This document shows positions 21,810 to 29,169 of a DNA stretch of 36,378 nucleotides, piece by piece; within the stretch, counting starts at the first letter, position 1; every line of letters begins with the position of its first letter. The position numbers and the translations under genes are program-made. The notes under the pieces were generated by a model. The model ran no database searches. It was not told the origin of the DNA and worked only from the letters and a program-made list of their open reading frames with translations. This DNA is from an uncultured Croceitalea sp. (GTDB lineage Bacteria > Bacteroidota > Bacteroidia > Flavobacteriales > Flavobacteriaceae): assembly GCA_937959125.1 (NCBI GenBank), contig CALGQU010000109.1, positions 1-36,378 of the forward strand. The letters are read 5' to 3'.

Positions 21810-22694
21810 ATGGAACAAGGAAACTTAGATGCCTACAAGGTAAGTGGCCCAATACGGCTTAAGGATAGGGCAACATTCGAGAATTTGGATAAGGATGACA
21901 AAACCTTAAAAAAAGAACTGCAAAAGGTCACCAAGGAATTGGCGGATTTTCAGAACACTTTATATGCCCATGGTAAATACGGCGTTCTAGTTTGTTTACA
22001 AGGAATGGACACTGCCGGTAAGGATAGTTTGATCCGTGAGGTTTTTAAACAGTTAAATGCCAGGGGAGTCCAAGTACATAGTTTTAAGGTCCCTACCAAG
22101 CTGGAACTCAACCATGATTATTTATGGCGGCATTATATTGCACTTCCGGAACGGGGAAAATTCAGCATTTTTAACAGGACGCATTATGAGAACGTATTGG
22201 TGACCAAAGTGCATCCAGAATATATTTTGGGGGAACAGCTCCCGGATGTTACTTCCGTATCGGATATCAACGAAAAGTTTTGGGAGAAACGTTATCGCCA
22301 AATCAATGATTTTGAAAGGCATATAGCAGAAAACGGTACTTTAGTATTCAAATTTTTTCTGCACCTTTCCAAAGAGGAACAACGACAGCGTTTGCTGCGT
22401 AGATTGGACATCCCGGAAAAAAATTGGAAGTTCTCACCAGGAGATCTTAAAGAACGAAAGCTATGGGGTCGTTATCAAGAATGTTATGAGGAAGCCATTA
22501 ACAAAACCTCAAAACCGCACGCACCGTGGTATGTGATTCCGGCAGACAATAAAAAGGCCGCAAGGGTCTTGGTCGCCAAAATAGTGTTGGATTCGTTAAA
22601 AAAACTTAAAGATGTTCAACCACCGGAGCTAGATGCTGAAATAAAGGCTAATTTAGAAAGTTTTAAACAGGAATTGGAAAAAGAGAACCCATGA
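21810..22694 (+). CDS. ppk2: Polyphosphate kinase 2 family protein
   Basis: A 294-residue PPK2-family enzyme, which transfers phosphate between polyphosphate and nucleotides. Walker A is CLQGMDTAGKDSLIREVF (about residues 66-83). Other PPK2 signatures are VQVHSFKVPT, HDYLWRHYIALPERG, the Walker B and lid region FNRTHYENVLVTKVHPE, and KFFLHLSKEEQRQRLLRR. The sequence and length fit the class III group that includes a Cytophaga hutchinsonii enzyme using AMP and ADP, but I cannot decide the class firmly. The start at 21810 gives the usual N terminus; the longer frame from 21726 is unlikely. A near-consensus -7 element (TATATTTC, 21797-21804) lies just before it. Its stop overlaps the next ATG (ATGA). 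Confidence 0.94.
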   Translation: MEQGNLDAYKVSGPIRLKDRATFENLDKDDKTLKKELQKVTKELADFQNTLYAHGKYGVLVCLQGMDTAGKDSLIREVFKQLNARGVQVHSFKVPTKLELNHDYLWRHYIALPERGKFSIFNRTHYENVLVTKVHPEYILGEQLPDVTSVSDINEKFWEKRYRQINDFERHIAENGTLVFKFFLHLSKEEQRQRLLRRLDIPEKNWKFSPGDLKERKLWGRYQECYEEAINKTSKPHAPWYVIPADNKKAARVLVAKIVLDSLKKLKDVQPPELDAEIKANLESFKQELEKENP

Positions 22695-24085
22695 GAATTA
22701 TCTTGATTATTGCCATTCTTGGTTGTCATTTGATTACAGCGCAAACCAAGGATGAAAAACAACTTAGGGCTATTTATGATATGGCGTTGACCAATGGTAA
22801 AGCCTACGATTGGTTGAACCATTTGTCCAATCAAATTGGGGGACGGTTGTCCGGTTCCATACAGGCGCAACAGGCTGTTGAGTATACAAAGAACCAATTG
22901 GATTCCTTGGGACTGGACCGTGTTTGGTTACAACCGGTAATGGTGCCTAAATGGGTGCGGGGCACACCAGAATTTGCCTATATAGAAACAAGACCGGGAC
23001 TGACCACCAATGTCCCTATCTGTGCACTTGGGGGTTCTGTTGCCACACCAGATGGTGGCCTTAAAGGAAAGATTTTGGAAGTACGGGGTATTGAAGACCT
23101 GGCAGCCTTGGGCAAAGATATGATCAAAGGGAAAATAGTATTTTTTAATAGGCCTATGGACCCTAAATTGATCAGTACCTTTGATGCCTATTCCGGTTGT
23201 GTGGACCAACGGTATTCCGGTGCTGCAGAAGCAGGAAAGTATGGTGCGGCAGGGATTATCGTACGTTCCATGAATCTAAGGTTGGATGATCTACCTCATA
23301 CCGGTTCTATGAGTTATGGCGATACGCCGGTACAGAACAGGATACCCGCAGCGGCTATCAGTACCAATGGTGCAGAGCTTTTGAGTACTACGCTAAAGCT
23401 TAATCCGGATATTAAGTTTTACTTCAAACAAAATTGCAAGCAGTTCGATGATGTGGAGTCGTACAACGTCATAGGTGAGATCAAAGGATCTACCTATCCC
23501 AACGAGATTATGGTCGTTGGCGGTCATCTGGATTCTTGGGACTTGGGTGACGGTTCCCATGATGATGGCGCAGGTGTGGTCCAGAGCATGGATGTTTTAC
23601 GATTGATCAAGGCCAGCGGATACCAACCCCAACGCACCTTACGCGTAGTGCTTTTTATGAATGAAGAAAACGGTTTACGTGGCGGTAATAAATATGCCGA
23701 AGTGGCAAAGAACAAAAACGAAAACCATGTTTTTGCATTGGAAAGTGATGCAGGCGGATTTACCCCTAGAGGTTTTTCCTTTGACTGCTCCGATGCCGAT
23801 TTTGAACAGGTTAAAAGCTGGAAGCCCTTATTTGAACCTTACCTTATCCATCAATTTGTAAAAGGTGGTAGCGGTGCGGATATAGGTCCCTTGAAAGATG
23901 ATAATCTGGTGTTATCCGGGTTGCGACCAGATTCGCAAAGGTATTTTGACCACCACCACGCGGAAAACGACACCTTTGAGCATGTAAACAAGCGTGAACT
24001 GGAACTTGGTGCGGCTACCATGGCCAGTTTGGTTTACTTGGTAGATAAGTACGGATTTGGGATTCCTAAAAAGGTGAAAGGGTAG
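22691..24085 (+). CDS. Secreted M28 family metallopeptidase
   Basis: A 464-residue peptidase with a short signal peptide (IILIIAILGCHLITAQ). It resembles the carboxypeptidase Q/plasma glutamate carboxypeptidase branch of M28. Residues 110-240 form a PA-like insertion (KGKIVFFNRPMD, then AAEAGKYGAAGIIVRS). The two-zinc site is complete: His and Asp in VGGHLDSWDLG, Asp in SHDDGAGV, the catalytic Glu pair in FMNEENGLRGG, Asp in LESDAGG, and His in DHHHAENDTF. It should trim di- or oligopeptides in the periplasm or outside. It is translationally coupled to ppk2, with no evident functional link. Confidence 0.94.
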   Translation: MRIILIIAILGCHLITAQTKDEKQLRAIYDMALTNGKAYDWLNHLSNQIGGRLSGSIQAQQAVEYTKNQLDSLGLDRVWLQPVMVPKWVRGTPEFAYIETRPGLTTNVPICALGGSVATPDGGLKGKILEVRGIEDLAALGKDMIKGKIVFFNRPMDPKLISTFDAYSGCVDQRYSGAAEAGKYGAAGIIVRSMNLRLDDLPHTGSMSYGDTPVQNRIPAAAISTNGAELLSTTLKLNPDIKFYFKQNCKQFDDVESYNVIGEIKGSTYPNEIMVVGGHLDSWDLGDGSHDDGAGVVQSMDVLRLIKASGYQPQRTLRVVLFMNEENGLRGGNKYAEVAKNKNENHVFALESDAGGFTPRGFSFDCSDADFEQVKSWKPLFEPYLIHQFVKGGSGADIGPLKDDNLVLSGLRPDSQRYFDHHHAENDTFEHVNKRELELGAATMASLVYLVDKYGFGIPKKVKG

Positions 24086-24138
24086 TAATGCCTTATGGTT
24101 AAATGCTTTTGGGACAACCAATAAAAAACGTAGCTACT

Positions 24139-25200
24139 CTATTCCCAAAGGGATTCGGATGCTTTAACATATTTGGATTTTGCCATCTCTTTCTTCCATT
24201 TTTTGGTGATATAGGGACTTTGCTGAATTCGGGAATCGACCTTTTTAAAGACAGGGTTGTTCTTCCACATAGGCTGGGAAGCCCAATCGGCATTTATATA
24301 GCCAATGGCCTTGATAATATCTTGATAGTTGCTTACGGTCTCAAAAAAAGGGATATACCATTGTTCCCAAATGCTTTGCGCTTGCGTTTCGTTTTTTAGA
24401 TCCGTTTCAAAATAGAGGTTTCCATCCTGCAGTACGGGACTTGCCTCTGCAATAAAAACAGGCTTTCTATGGGCCCTGGCAAACTGTAGCATTTGGGTAT
24501 CCGGATTTCCAAAATACGAATAGGCACACCAATCTACGAGCTCATCCCCGGGATACCAGGCCTCCAATACCTTAGTACTGGATCCATTTCCTTTGGATTG
24601 CCATACCAAAGCAACATTGGTCACTTGCAATTGGATAAAAATCCGATGAATACGTTTCCATGCCTTTAAATAATGCCTTCTATTGTAATGGTTCCAATCC
24701 CAACCGTCAAATTCGTAACCAATTCTTAGAAAAATAGGGCGCTTGGCTGCTTTTATCCAATGGGCCAGGGCAATAATAAGGGTATCATGGGTGCCATTGG
24801 CTACTTTCTTTTCATGCCCCACCATGGATAGTCCAATGGAAAGCATGCTTTTAGCAAAGGTTTGATCTTGCAGATAGCACTGTGCACAGCTGTTGCCGGC
24901 ACCCCAGTTGGCTACTTCCGTCAATCCATCCAAACCAGTATTGAAATAGCCAAAAGAATGGGTCCCAGGAGAAAGATTGGTGTAGACCGTTATTCCAGAT
25001 GGGGCTTCAAAAAAATCGCAATAACCGGTTGAATAGCCTTCCAATCCGCCAATAGCCTCCATGTCCTGACCTACAAAAACCAAGCATTTGCCCTTTGTTG
25101 GTTCAAACTTTGCCAAGTTCGGCTGCTCTTGTTGCCCATAGAGCAACGATAACCATCCACTTAAAAGAAGAATTCGTATCGTTCTGCATTGATGGGCCAT
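24139..25200 (-). CDS. Secreted GH26-like glycosidase
   Basis: A 353-residue protein with a signal peptide (ILLLSGWLSLLYGQ). It has a TIM-barrel glycosidase layout of clan GH-A. The likely acid/base Glu is in PIFLRIGYEFDGWDW and the likely nucleophile Glu in KPVFIAEASPV. These places and the spacing resemble family GH26 (mannanases and relatives). GTHSFGYFNTGLDG and LAHWIKAAKRP precede the first motif. The substrate cannot be told from the sequence. No SusC/SusD pair, sulfatase or other CAZyme is nearby, so this is not part of a visible polysaccharide utilisation locus. A near-consensus -7 element (TATTTTTA) lies upstream. Confidence 0.75.
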   Translation of the reverse strand: MAHQCRTIRILLLSGWLSLLYGQQEQPNLAKFEPTKGKCLVFVGQDMEAIGGLEGYSTGYCDFFEAPSGITVYTNLSPGTHSFGYFNTGLDGLTEVANWGAGNSCAQCYLQDQTFAKSMLSIGLSMVGHEKKVANGTHDTLIIALAHWIKAAKRPIFLRIGYEFDGWDWNHYNRRHYLKAWKRIHRIFIQLQVTNVALVWQSKGNGSSTKVLEAWYPGDELVDWCAYSYFGNPDTQMLQFARAHRKPVFIAEASPVLQDGNLYFETDLKNETQAQSIWEQWYIPFFETVSNYQDIIKAIGYINADWASQPMWKNNPVFKKVDSRIQQSPYITKKWKKEMAKSKYVKASESLWE

Positions 25201-25278
25201 GGTCTAAAGACTTCCCCTAAAAATACGGTTTTGTAGTCAATCTTGTTTTAAAACCATATAAGCTCCGTGGTGGCATTT

Positions 25279-25305
25279 TTGTGGCCAAATAAACCCGTAC
25301 CTTTG
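25279..25305 (+). promoter_or_regulatory. Promoter of the immunophilin gene
   Basis: TTG at 25279-25281, a 16-base spacer, and TACCTTTG at 25298-25305, a full match to the -7 consensus. It leaves a leader of about 35 bases before the ATG at 25345. Confidence 0.6.
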
Positions 25306-25344
25306 CATGCCGTAAAACGAAAGTAAAACTTAGAAAACAATACC

Positions 25345-26277
25345 ATGCAAGACGGAATTTACGCAAAGTTCAATACGACCAAAGGAGCTATTTTGGTACA
25401 ATTGACACATAATAAAACCCCAGGAACCGTGGGTAACTTTGTTGCCTTGGCCGAGGGAAATATGGAGAATACTGCAAAACCGCAAGGAAAGCCCTATTAT
25501 GACGGGCTCAAATTTCATAGGGTCATCCCAGATTTTATGATCCAGGGTGGATGCCCGCAAGGTACTGGTTCTGGAAGTCCGGGATACCAATTTGATGATG
25601 AATTCCATGAGGACCTTACCCACTCAAGCCCGGGCGTACTCTCTATGGCCAATGCCGGCCCAGGCACCAATGGGAGCCAGTTTTTTATCACCCATGTCGC
25701 TACACCATGGTTGGACAATAAACATACCGTTTTTGGTCATGTGACGGAAGGGCAAGATGTGGTAGATGCCATTGCCCAAGGAGATGAAATCAAGAGTTTG
25801 GAGATTATCCGTTCCGGTGCTGATGCCAAGGGATGGAACGCCATAGAGGCCTTTAGGACATTTGAAGGCGCGCGCGAAAAACGTATTGAAGAACAAAAAG
25901 CCAAAGCAGAGGAAGCCATGGAAAAGTTGGCCGCAGGGTTTGAGAAAACATCTTCCGGCCTGCGTTATAAGATCGTACAACAAGGTTCCGGTAAACAAGC
26001 GGAAAAAGGCAAAACCGTTTCTGTACATTATGAAGGGAGCTTACCAGATGGTCAAGTGTTTGACTCTTCGTTCAAAAGAAAACAGCCAATTGATTTTGCA
26101 CTTGGAACAGGTCAGGTAATTTCTGGATGGGATGAGGGTATCGCCTTGCTAAAAGTAGGTGATAAAGCCCGTTTCGTCATTCCATCTCATCTAGGTTATG
26201 GGAGTGCCGGCGCAGGAGGGGTCATTCCACCAGATGCTACGCTCATTTTTGACGTTGAGTTAATGGACGTCAAATAA
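25345..26277 (+). CDS. Dual immunophilin: cyclophilin-FKBP fusion peptidyl-prolyl isomerase
   Basis: A 310-residue fusion of two unrelated prolyl-isomerase families. Residues 1-165 are a cyclophilin (GLKFHRVIPDFMIQGG with the catalytic Arg, GSQFFITHVATPWLDNKHTVFG). Residues 170-200 are a charged helical linker rich in Glu, Lys and Ala. Residues 200-310 are an FKBP domain (GKTVSVHYEGSLPDG, VISGWDEGIALLKVGDKARF, LGYGSAGAGGVIPPDATLIF). There is no signal peptide, so it is cytoplasmic. Cyclophilin-first fusions of this type have been reported in flavobacteria. It likely assists folding. It has its own promoter and a terminator 30 bases after the stop. Confidence 0.95.
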   Translation: MQDGIYAKFNTTKGAILVQLTHNKTPGTVGNFVALAEGNMENTAKPQGKPYYDGLKFHRVIPDFMIQGGCPQGTGSGSPGYQFDDEFHEDLTHSSPGVLSMANAGPGTNGSQFFITHVATPWLDNKHTVFGHVTEGQDVVDAIAQGDEIKSLEIIRSGADAKGWNAIEAFRTFEGAREKRIEEQKAKAEEAMEKLAAGFEKTSSGLRYKIVQQGSGKQAEKGKTVSVHYEGSLPDGQVFDSSFKRKQPIDFALGTGQVISGWDEGIALLKVGDKARFVIPSHLGYGSAGAGGVIPPDATLIFDVELMDVK

Positions 26278-26306
26278 GGTTCAGCAGAAAAAATCAAAAT
26301 AAAAGG

Positions 26307-26335
26307 CGTTCCCATAATTTTGGGAACGTTTTTTT
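26307..26335 (+). terminator. Rho-independent terminator
   Basis: An 8-bp stem (CGTTCCCA / TGGGAACG) with a 6-base loop and seven Ts, 30 bases after the immunophilin gene. Confidence 0.88.
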
Positions 26336-26445
26336 ATAGGCACTGTCAAAAGGTATACTACTCCGAGACTCGCTCCGAAATTAAATTTAGTTTCATGTAA
26401 ACGCCTTGTGAGATTGTTCTGAGGTAGTTTACCAAATCCTAGCGC

Positions 26446-26529
26446 TTACTTCGACTTATTGACGCTTAACAGCAACAAAAAGAGGTTCACTGCCAATAAT
26501 AGCAGTAGAATAGTGAAAAAAGTGTTCAT
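26446..26529 (-). CDS. 27-residue membrane micro-protein
   Basis: A 28-codon frame with an ATG and TAA that lies below normal gene-calling limits. It starts MNTFFTIL, is almost entirely hydrophobic, has Asn at position 15, and ends SVNKSK. It matches the first 24 residues of the protein at 9077-9256 at 14 positions, including the ends (TFF, IL and SVN) and the central Asn. It would be a single membrane helix with a basic C-terminal end. No full-match promoter precedes it; an inverted repeat (ACCAAA / TTTGGT, 26658-26673) and a partial -7 motif lie about 125 bases upstream. The function is unknown. Confidence 0.6.
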   Translation of the reverse strand: MNTFFTILLLLLAVNLFLLLLSVNKSK

Positions 26530-26683
26530 TGTTTGTGGTTGTTACTTAGTATATAGGTGATTATGACTATATAACAATCTAACGAGGAAAAACCCTACTT
26601 TATTGTTATAGTACGTTGATTAGTATTGTTTTAAGCGAACACGAGCCTAAAAAAACGACCAAACTATTTTGGTATATAAACAA
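26530..26683. other. Intergenic stretch between the micro-protein and the cold-shock gene
   Basis: AT-rich sequence with no ORF of note. It holds the inverted repeat ACCAAA-N4-TTTGGT (26658-26673), which may belong to the micro-protein's promoter. I see no RNA gene here. Confidence 0.35.
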
Positions 26684-26709
26684 AAAGCCCCCACAAATGT
26701 GGGGGCTTT
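26684..26709. terminator. Hairpin terminator of the cold-shock gene
   Basis: A 12-bp perfect stem (AAAGCCCCCACA / TGTGGGGGCTTT) with a two-base centre. On the minus strand it is followed by TTTG and T-rich sequence, so it ends the cold-shock transcript; it is roughly symmetrical. Confidence 0.85.
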
Positions 26710-26733
26710 ATATAAAAAAGTGTGCTGTTTACC

Positions 26734-26928
26734 TTAATCTATAACTTGTACATTTACGGCGTTCAATCCTTTTTTACCTTGTTGTAGTTCAAATTCTACA
26801 ACGTCACCTTCGCGAATTTCATCGACTAAACCAGAAATGTGTACAAAGTGATCTGTGTTCGAACCATCTTCAGTGATAAAGCCATAGCCTTTAGAATCGT
26901 TGAAGAATTTTACTGTTCCTTTACTCAT
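26734..26928 (-). CDS. Cold-shock domain protein
   Basis: A 64-residue CspA-type protein, one OB-fold domain. RNP1 is KGYGFI and RNP2 is HFVHIS (Phe and His conserved; the usual DVFVH start reads DHFVH). The N-terminal SKGTVKFFN is typical. Such proteins bind single-stranded nucleic acid and melt mRNA structure. The gene has a full-match -7 element at 26957-26964 and its own terminator, so it is monocistronic. Confidence 0.97.
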   Translation of the reverse strand: MSKGTVKFFNDSKGYGFITEDGSNTDHFVHISGLVDEIREGDVVEFELQQGKKGLNAVNVQVID

Positions 26929-26956
26929 AATAAAAATTAAATAATTAAATAATGCA

Positions 26957-26964
26957 CAAAGATA
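26957..26964 (-). promoter_or_regulatory. -7 promoter element of the cold-shock gene
   Basis: TATCTTTG on the minus strand, a full match to TAnnTTTG, 28 bases before the ATG. The AT-rich leader is short, unlike the long structured leader of E. coli cspA. Confidence 0.55.
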
Positions 26965-27161
26965 AGGTTAAAATCTTCATAATGAGGTTTTTTTAAAGAA
27001 AAACAAATGTAAAATTTAGGTAAAATAGGATAATTTTTAGCTATCCAAGGATAATCCAAGGCCAGTCCATCTTTTACTGGATGTAGGCCAATACTTTTTT
27101 GGAAAGTAAGAATTGGACAACAAGGGAATAAGGATTGCAAACAAAGTTTTATTTTTATGGT

Positions 27162-27710
27162 ATGGAGGCACTCAAAATGGAAGCTTTGCAATATCCCATT
27201 GGAAAATTCAAGGAACCGGATGTTATTACTGAAGTACAATTGAAATCATGGATTTCTATTTTAGAAGATCTGCCGCAACGTTTGGAAACCATGGTAGGCA
27301 GTATGACCAAAGAACAGCTGGCAACTCCCTATAGACCGGGAGGCTGGACGGTTAGACAATTGGTACACCATATTGCGGACAGTCACCATAACAGTTATAT
27401 TCGATTCAAATGGGCCTTAACGGAACCCACCCCTACCATAAAACCATATTTTGAAAAAGAATGGGCAGAACTATTTGATGCCAGAACGGCACCCATACAG
27501 TTGTCCTTGGATCATTTAAAAGCCGTCCACGCAAAACTCGTTTATCTGCTCAAAGGGCTTAACGATGCTGATCTAGCACGGGAGTTTATCCATCCGGACG
27601 GTAATGTGGCCACAAGCTTGGCCTCCAATATTGGGAGATATGCATGGCATGGAACCCATCATTTCACGCATATTGAAAACCTAATAAAAAGGGAGGGATG
27701 GTCAATCTAA
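27162..27710 (+). CDS. DinB/YfiT-like putative metal-dependent hydrolase
   Basis: A 182-residue four-helix protein of the DinB superfamily, close to the YfiT/BstA group. Metal ligands appear as His in LVHHIADSHHN and in WHGTHHFTHI near the C terminus, in the usual positions. GGWTVRQLVHHI is the family signature. Relatives act in thiol metabolism (bacillithiol transferases) or have unknown function. The N terminus contains two possible ATGs, at 27162 and 27177 (both preceding ALQ-type repeats of the first residues). I took the first. The frame extends to a TTG at 27135 that is less likely. Its 3' end overlaps the convergent GNAT gene by nine bases. Confidence 0.88.
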   Translation: MEALKMEALQYPIGKFKEPDVITEVQLKSWISILEDLPQRLETMVGSMTKEQLATPYRPGGWTVRQLVHHIADSHHNSYIRFKWALTEPTPTIKPYFEKEWAELFDARTAPIQLSLDHLKAVHAKLVYLLKGLNDADLAREFIHPDGNVATSLASNIGRYAWHGTHHFTHIENLIKREGWSI

Positions 27711-28226
27711 ATATTTGGCCATAAGCCACATGTGTTTTTCTTCTTCCAACACCTTGGTCAAGGTGATTTCTGAAGCGGTAATAATTTCGTAGCCATTTTT
27801 CTGATAAAAGTGCTTTGGCCGTCCTTTTTGCATAGCATATAACCAAACTACTTTTTTACGATGTTTTTTGGCAAATGCTTCTACGAAGTTTAGACCAATA
27901 GCCCCAATTCCTTTGTTAGCGGCAGATCGGATCAAATACAATTTATTGAGTAAAACTGTTTTGTCTACATTTAGGGCGGTATGGTGTGCATCCAAGCTAA
28001 AGTTTAAGATACCTACCGCTTTGTCCCCATTTTTAATAATAAAGAAGTGTTGTAAGGGTTTTTTTAGGTCGGCTGCAAGATTTTTTTGGGAAAGGAATTT
28101 ATTTATAAAGGGAGATGGATCCCTATTTTCCCATAAATGAAGGTAATGTTGGGTATAGGACCGTATGCCTACGGTGATATATGTTTTGGCATTGGCACGG
28201 TTTACCGGGATAAATTGGATGTTCAT
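27702..28226 (-). CDS. GNAT family N-acetyltransferase
   Basis: A 174-residue acetyltransferase. The acetyl-CoA-binding loop is in LIRSAANKGIGAIGLNF (a variant of Q/R-x-x-G-x-G/A), preceded by the strand VLLNKLYLI. The later segment KVVWLYAMQKGRPKHFYQKNGYEI matches the family's C-terminal motif. The substrate is unknown. It is the last gene of the minus-strand run and overlaps the cupin gene by four bases, so it is probably co-transcribed. Confidence 0.9.
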   Translation of the reverse strand: MNIQFIPVNRANAKTYITVGIRSYTQHYLHLWENRDPSPFINKFLSQKNLAADLKKPLQHFFIIKNGDKAVGILNFSLDAHHTALNVDKTVLLNKLYLIRSAANKGIGAIGLNFVEAFAKKHRKKVVWLYAMQKGRPKHFYQKNGYEIITASEITLTKVLEEEKHMWLMAKYLD

Positions 28227-28549
28227 GATTTGGGGTTTTCACCACCTTCCGGCCCATAAAAAAGAACCCAAGTGACAAAATCATCGGTAAAATCTAAAAA
28301 ACGATGCTCCTGCCCCGCTGGGACAAATAAAAAATCCCCAGGTCCAAAGGCAACGGTTTCTTTCCCATTTAAAAACATACCACTACCAGAAATAACAACA
28401 TAAACCTCATCACGACTATGGGGTTTTTGTAAATCAACGCCCTCTGGTTTATATAGTTCTACGGAAAGGGTGCCATGCCCAAAAAGTGTCAAAAATGGCG
28501 AATTGCTTTCGGCAAGTTGGGTTAATGCTTCTTTAGGATTGATTTTCAT
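28223..28549 (-). CDS. Small cupin protein
   Basis: A 108-residue single-domain cupin. Motif 1 is PHSRDEVYVVISGSG, with a His and a Glu as metal ligands, and motif 2 is FGPGDFLFVPAGQEHRF, with a His. The beta-barrel should bind a metal and a small ligand; the activity is not predictable. It lies between the redoxin and GNAT genes, nine bases and a four-base overlap away. Confidence 0.92.
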   Translation of the reverse strand: MKINPKEALTQLAESNSPFLTLFGHGTLSVELYKPEGVDLQKPHSRDEVYVVISGSGMFLNGKETVAFGPGDFLFVPAGQEHRFLDFTDDFVTWVLFYGPEGGENPKS

Positions 28550-28558
28550 AGATGGTAA

Positions 28559-29116
28559 TCACATTTTCCATTTTATATTACATCCAATACTCGGTTTTTG
28601 CAATTCATTAATGGAAACCCCAGTAATAAGGGCGTCCATGGCATTTCTAAGGTCAGCACCCGTTAGCGGAATTCCGTTACCCGGTCTGGAATCATCCAGC
28701 TGACCACGGTACACCAAGTTTAAATCAGCGTTAAAAAGATAAAAGTCCGGGGTACACGCTGCATCGTATTTTTTTGCAATGTCTTGGGTTTCATCATAAA
28801 GATAGGGAAAGGAATAGCCTTCCTTTTGAGCCGTTATTTTCATCAAATGTGGTGCATCTTGGGGGTAGTTTTCCACATCATTGCTGGAGATGGCGATAAA
28901 GTTGATTCCTTTAGGTTGATACTGCTTGGCAAGCTTTGCAATTTCTGGATTTACATGGATGACAAATGGGCAATGGTTACAGATAAACATCACTACCGTT
29001 CCATGACTACCTTTAAGTTTTTCCAACCGCAGCGTCTGGTCGCTAACGGTATCAAAAAGGGAAAAGTCCGGTGCTTGGGTCCCCAGGGGGAGCATATTAC
29101 TAGGAGTACGTGCCAT
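28559..29116 (-). CDS. Thioredoxin-like redoxin protein
   Basis: A 185-residue protein of the AhpC/TSA-like redoxin group within the thioredoxin fold. The active site is MFICNHCPFVIHV, a C-N-H-C pair typical of a subgroup of secreted or cytosolic redoxins. Later motifs are NFIAISSNDVENYPQD and the cis-Pro segment ACTPDFYLFNADL. There is no clear signal peptide in the start chosen (ATG at 29116), so I place it in the cytoplasm; the frame reaches up to 29140, with MLKLKSLK as an alternative N terminus. It probably reduces disulphides or peroxides. It is 53 bases after the M14 peptidase gene. Confidence 0.9.
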   Translation of the reverse strand: MARTPSNMLPLGTQAPDFSLFDTVSDQTLRLEKLKGSHGTVVMFICNHCPFVIHVNPEIAKLAKQYQPKGINFIAISSNDVENYPQDAPHLMKITAQKEGYSFPYLYDETQDIAKKYDAACTPDFYLFNADLNLVYRGQLDDSRPGNGIPLTGADLRNAMDALITGVSINELQKPSIGCNIKWKM

Positions 29117-29169
29117 TTTTAAGCTTTTAAGTTTAAGCAATTCTAGGAATCAATAGGTTTTGCCCCACA

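Noticed and set aside
24139-25200. Polysaccharide utilisation locus around the GH26-like gene
   Set aside because: No SusC/SusD pair, sulfatase or second CAZyme occurs in the flanks.
26380-26445. CGGAG/CTCCG direct repeats as a CRISPR or mobile-element trace
   Set aside because: Only two short imperfect copies, with no spacer pattern, terminal repeats or transposase nearby.
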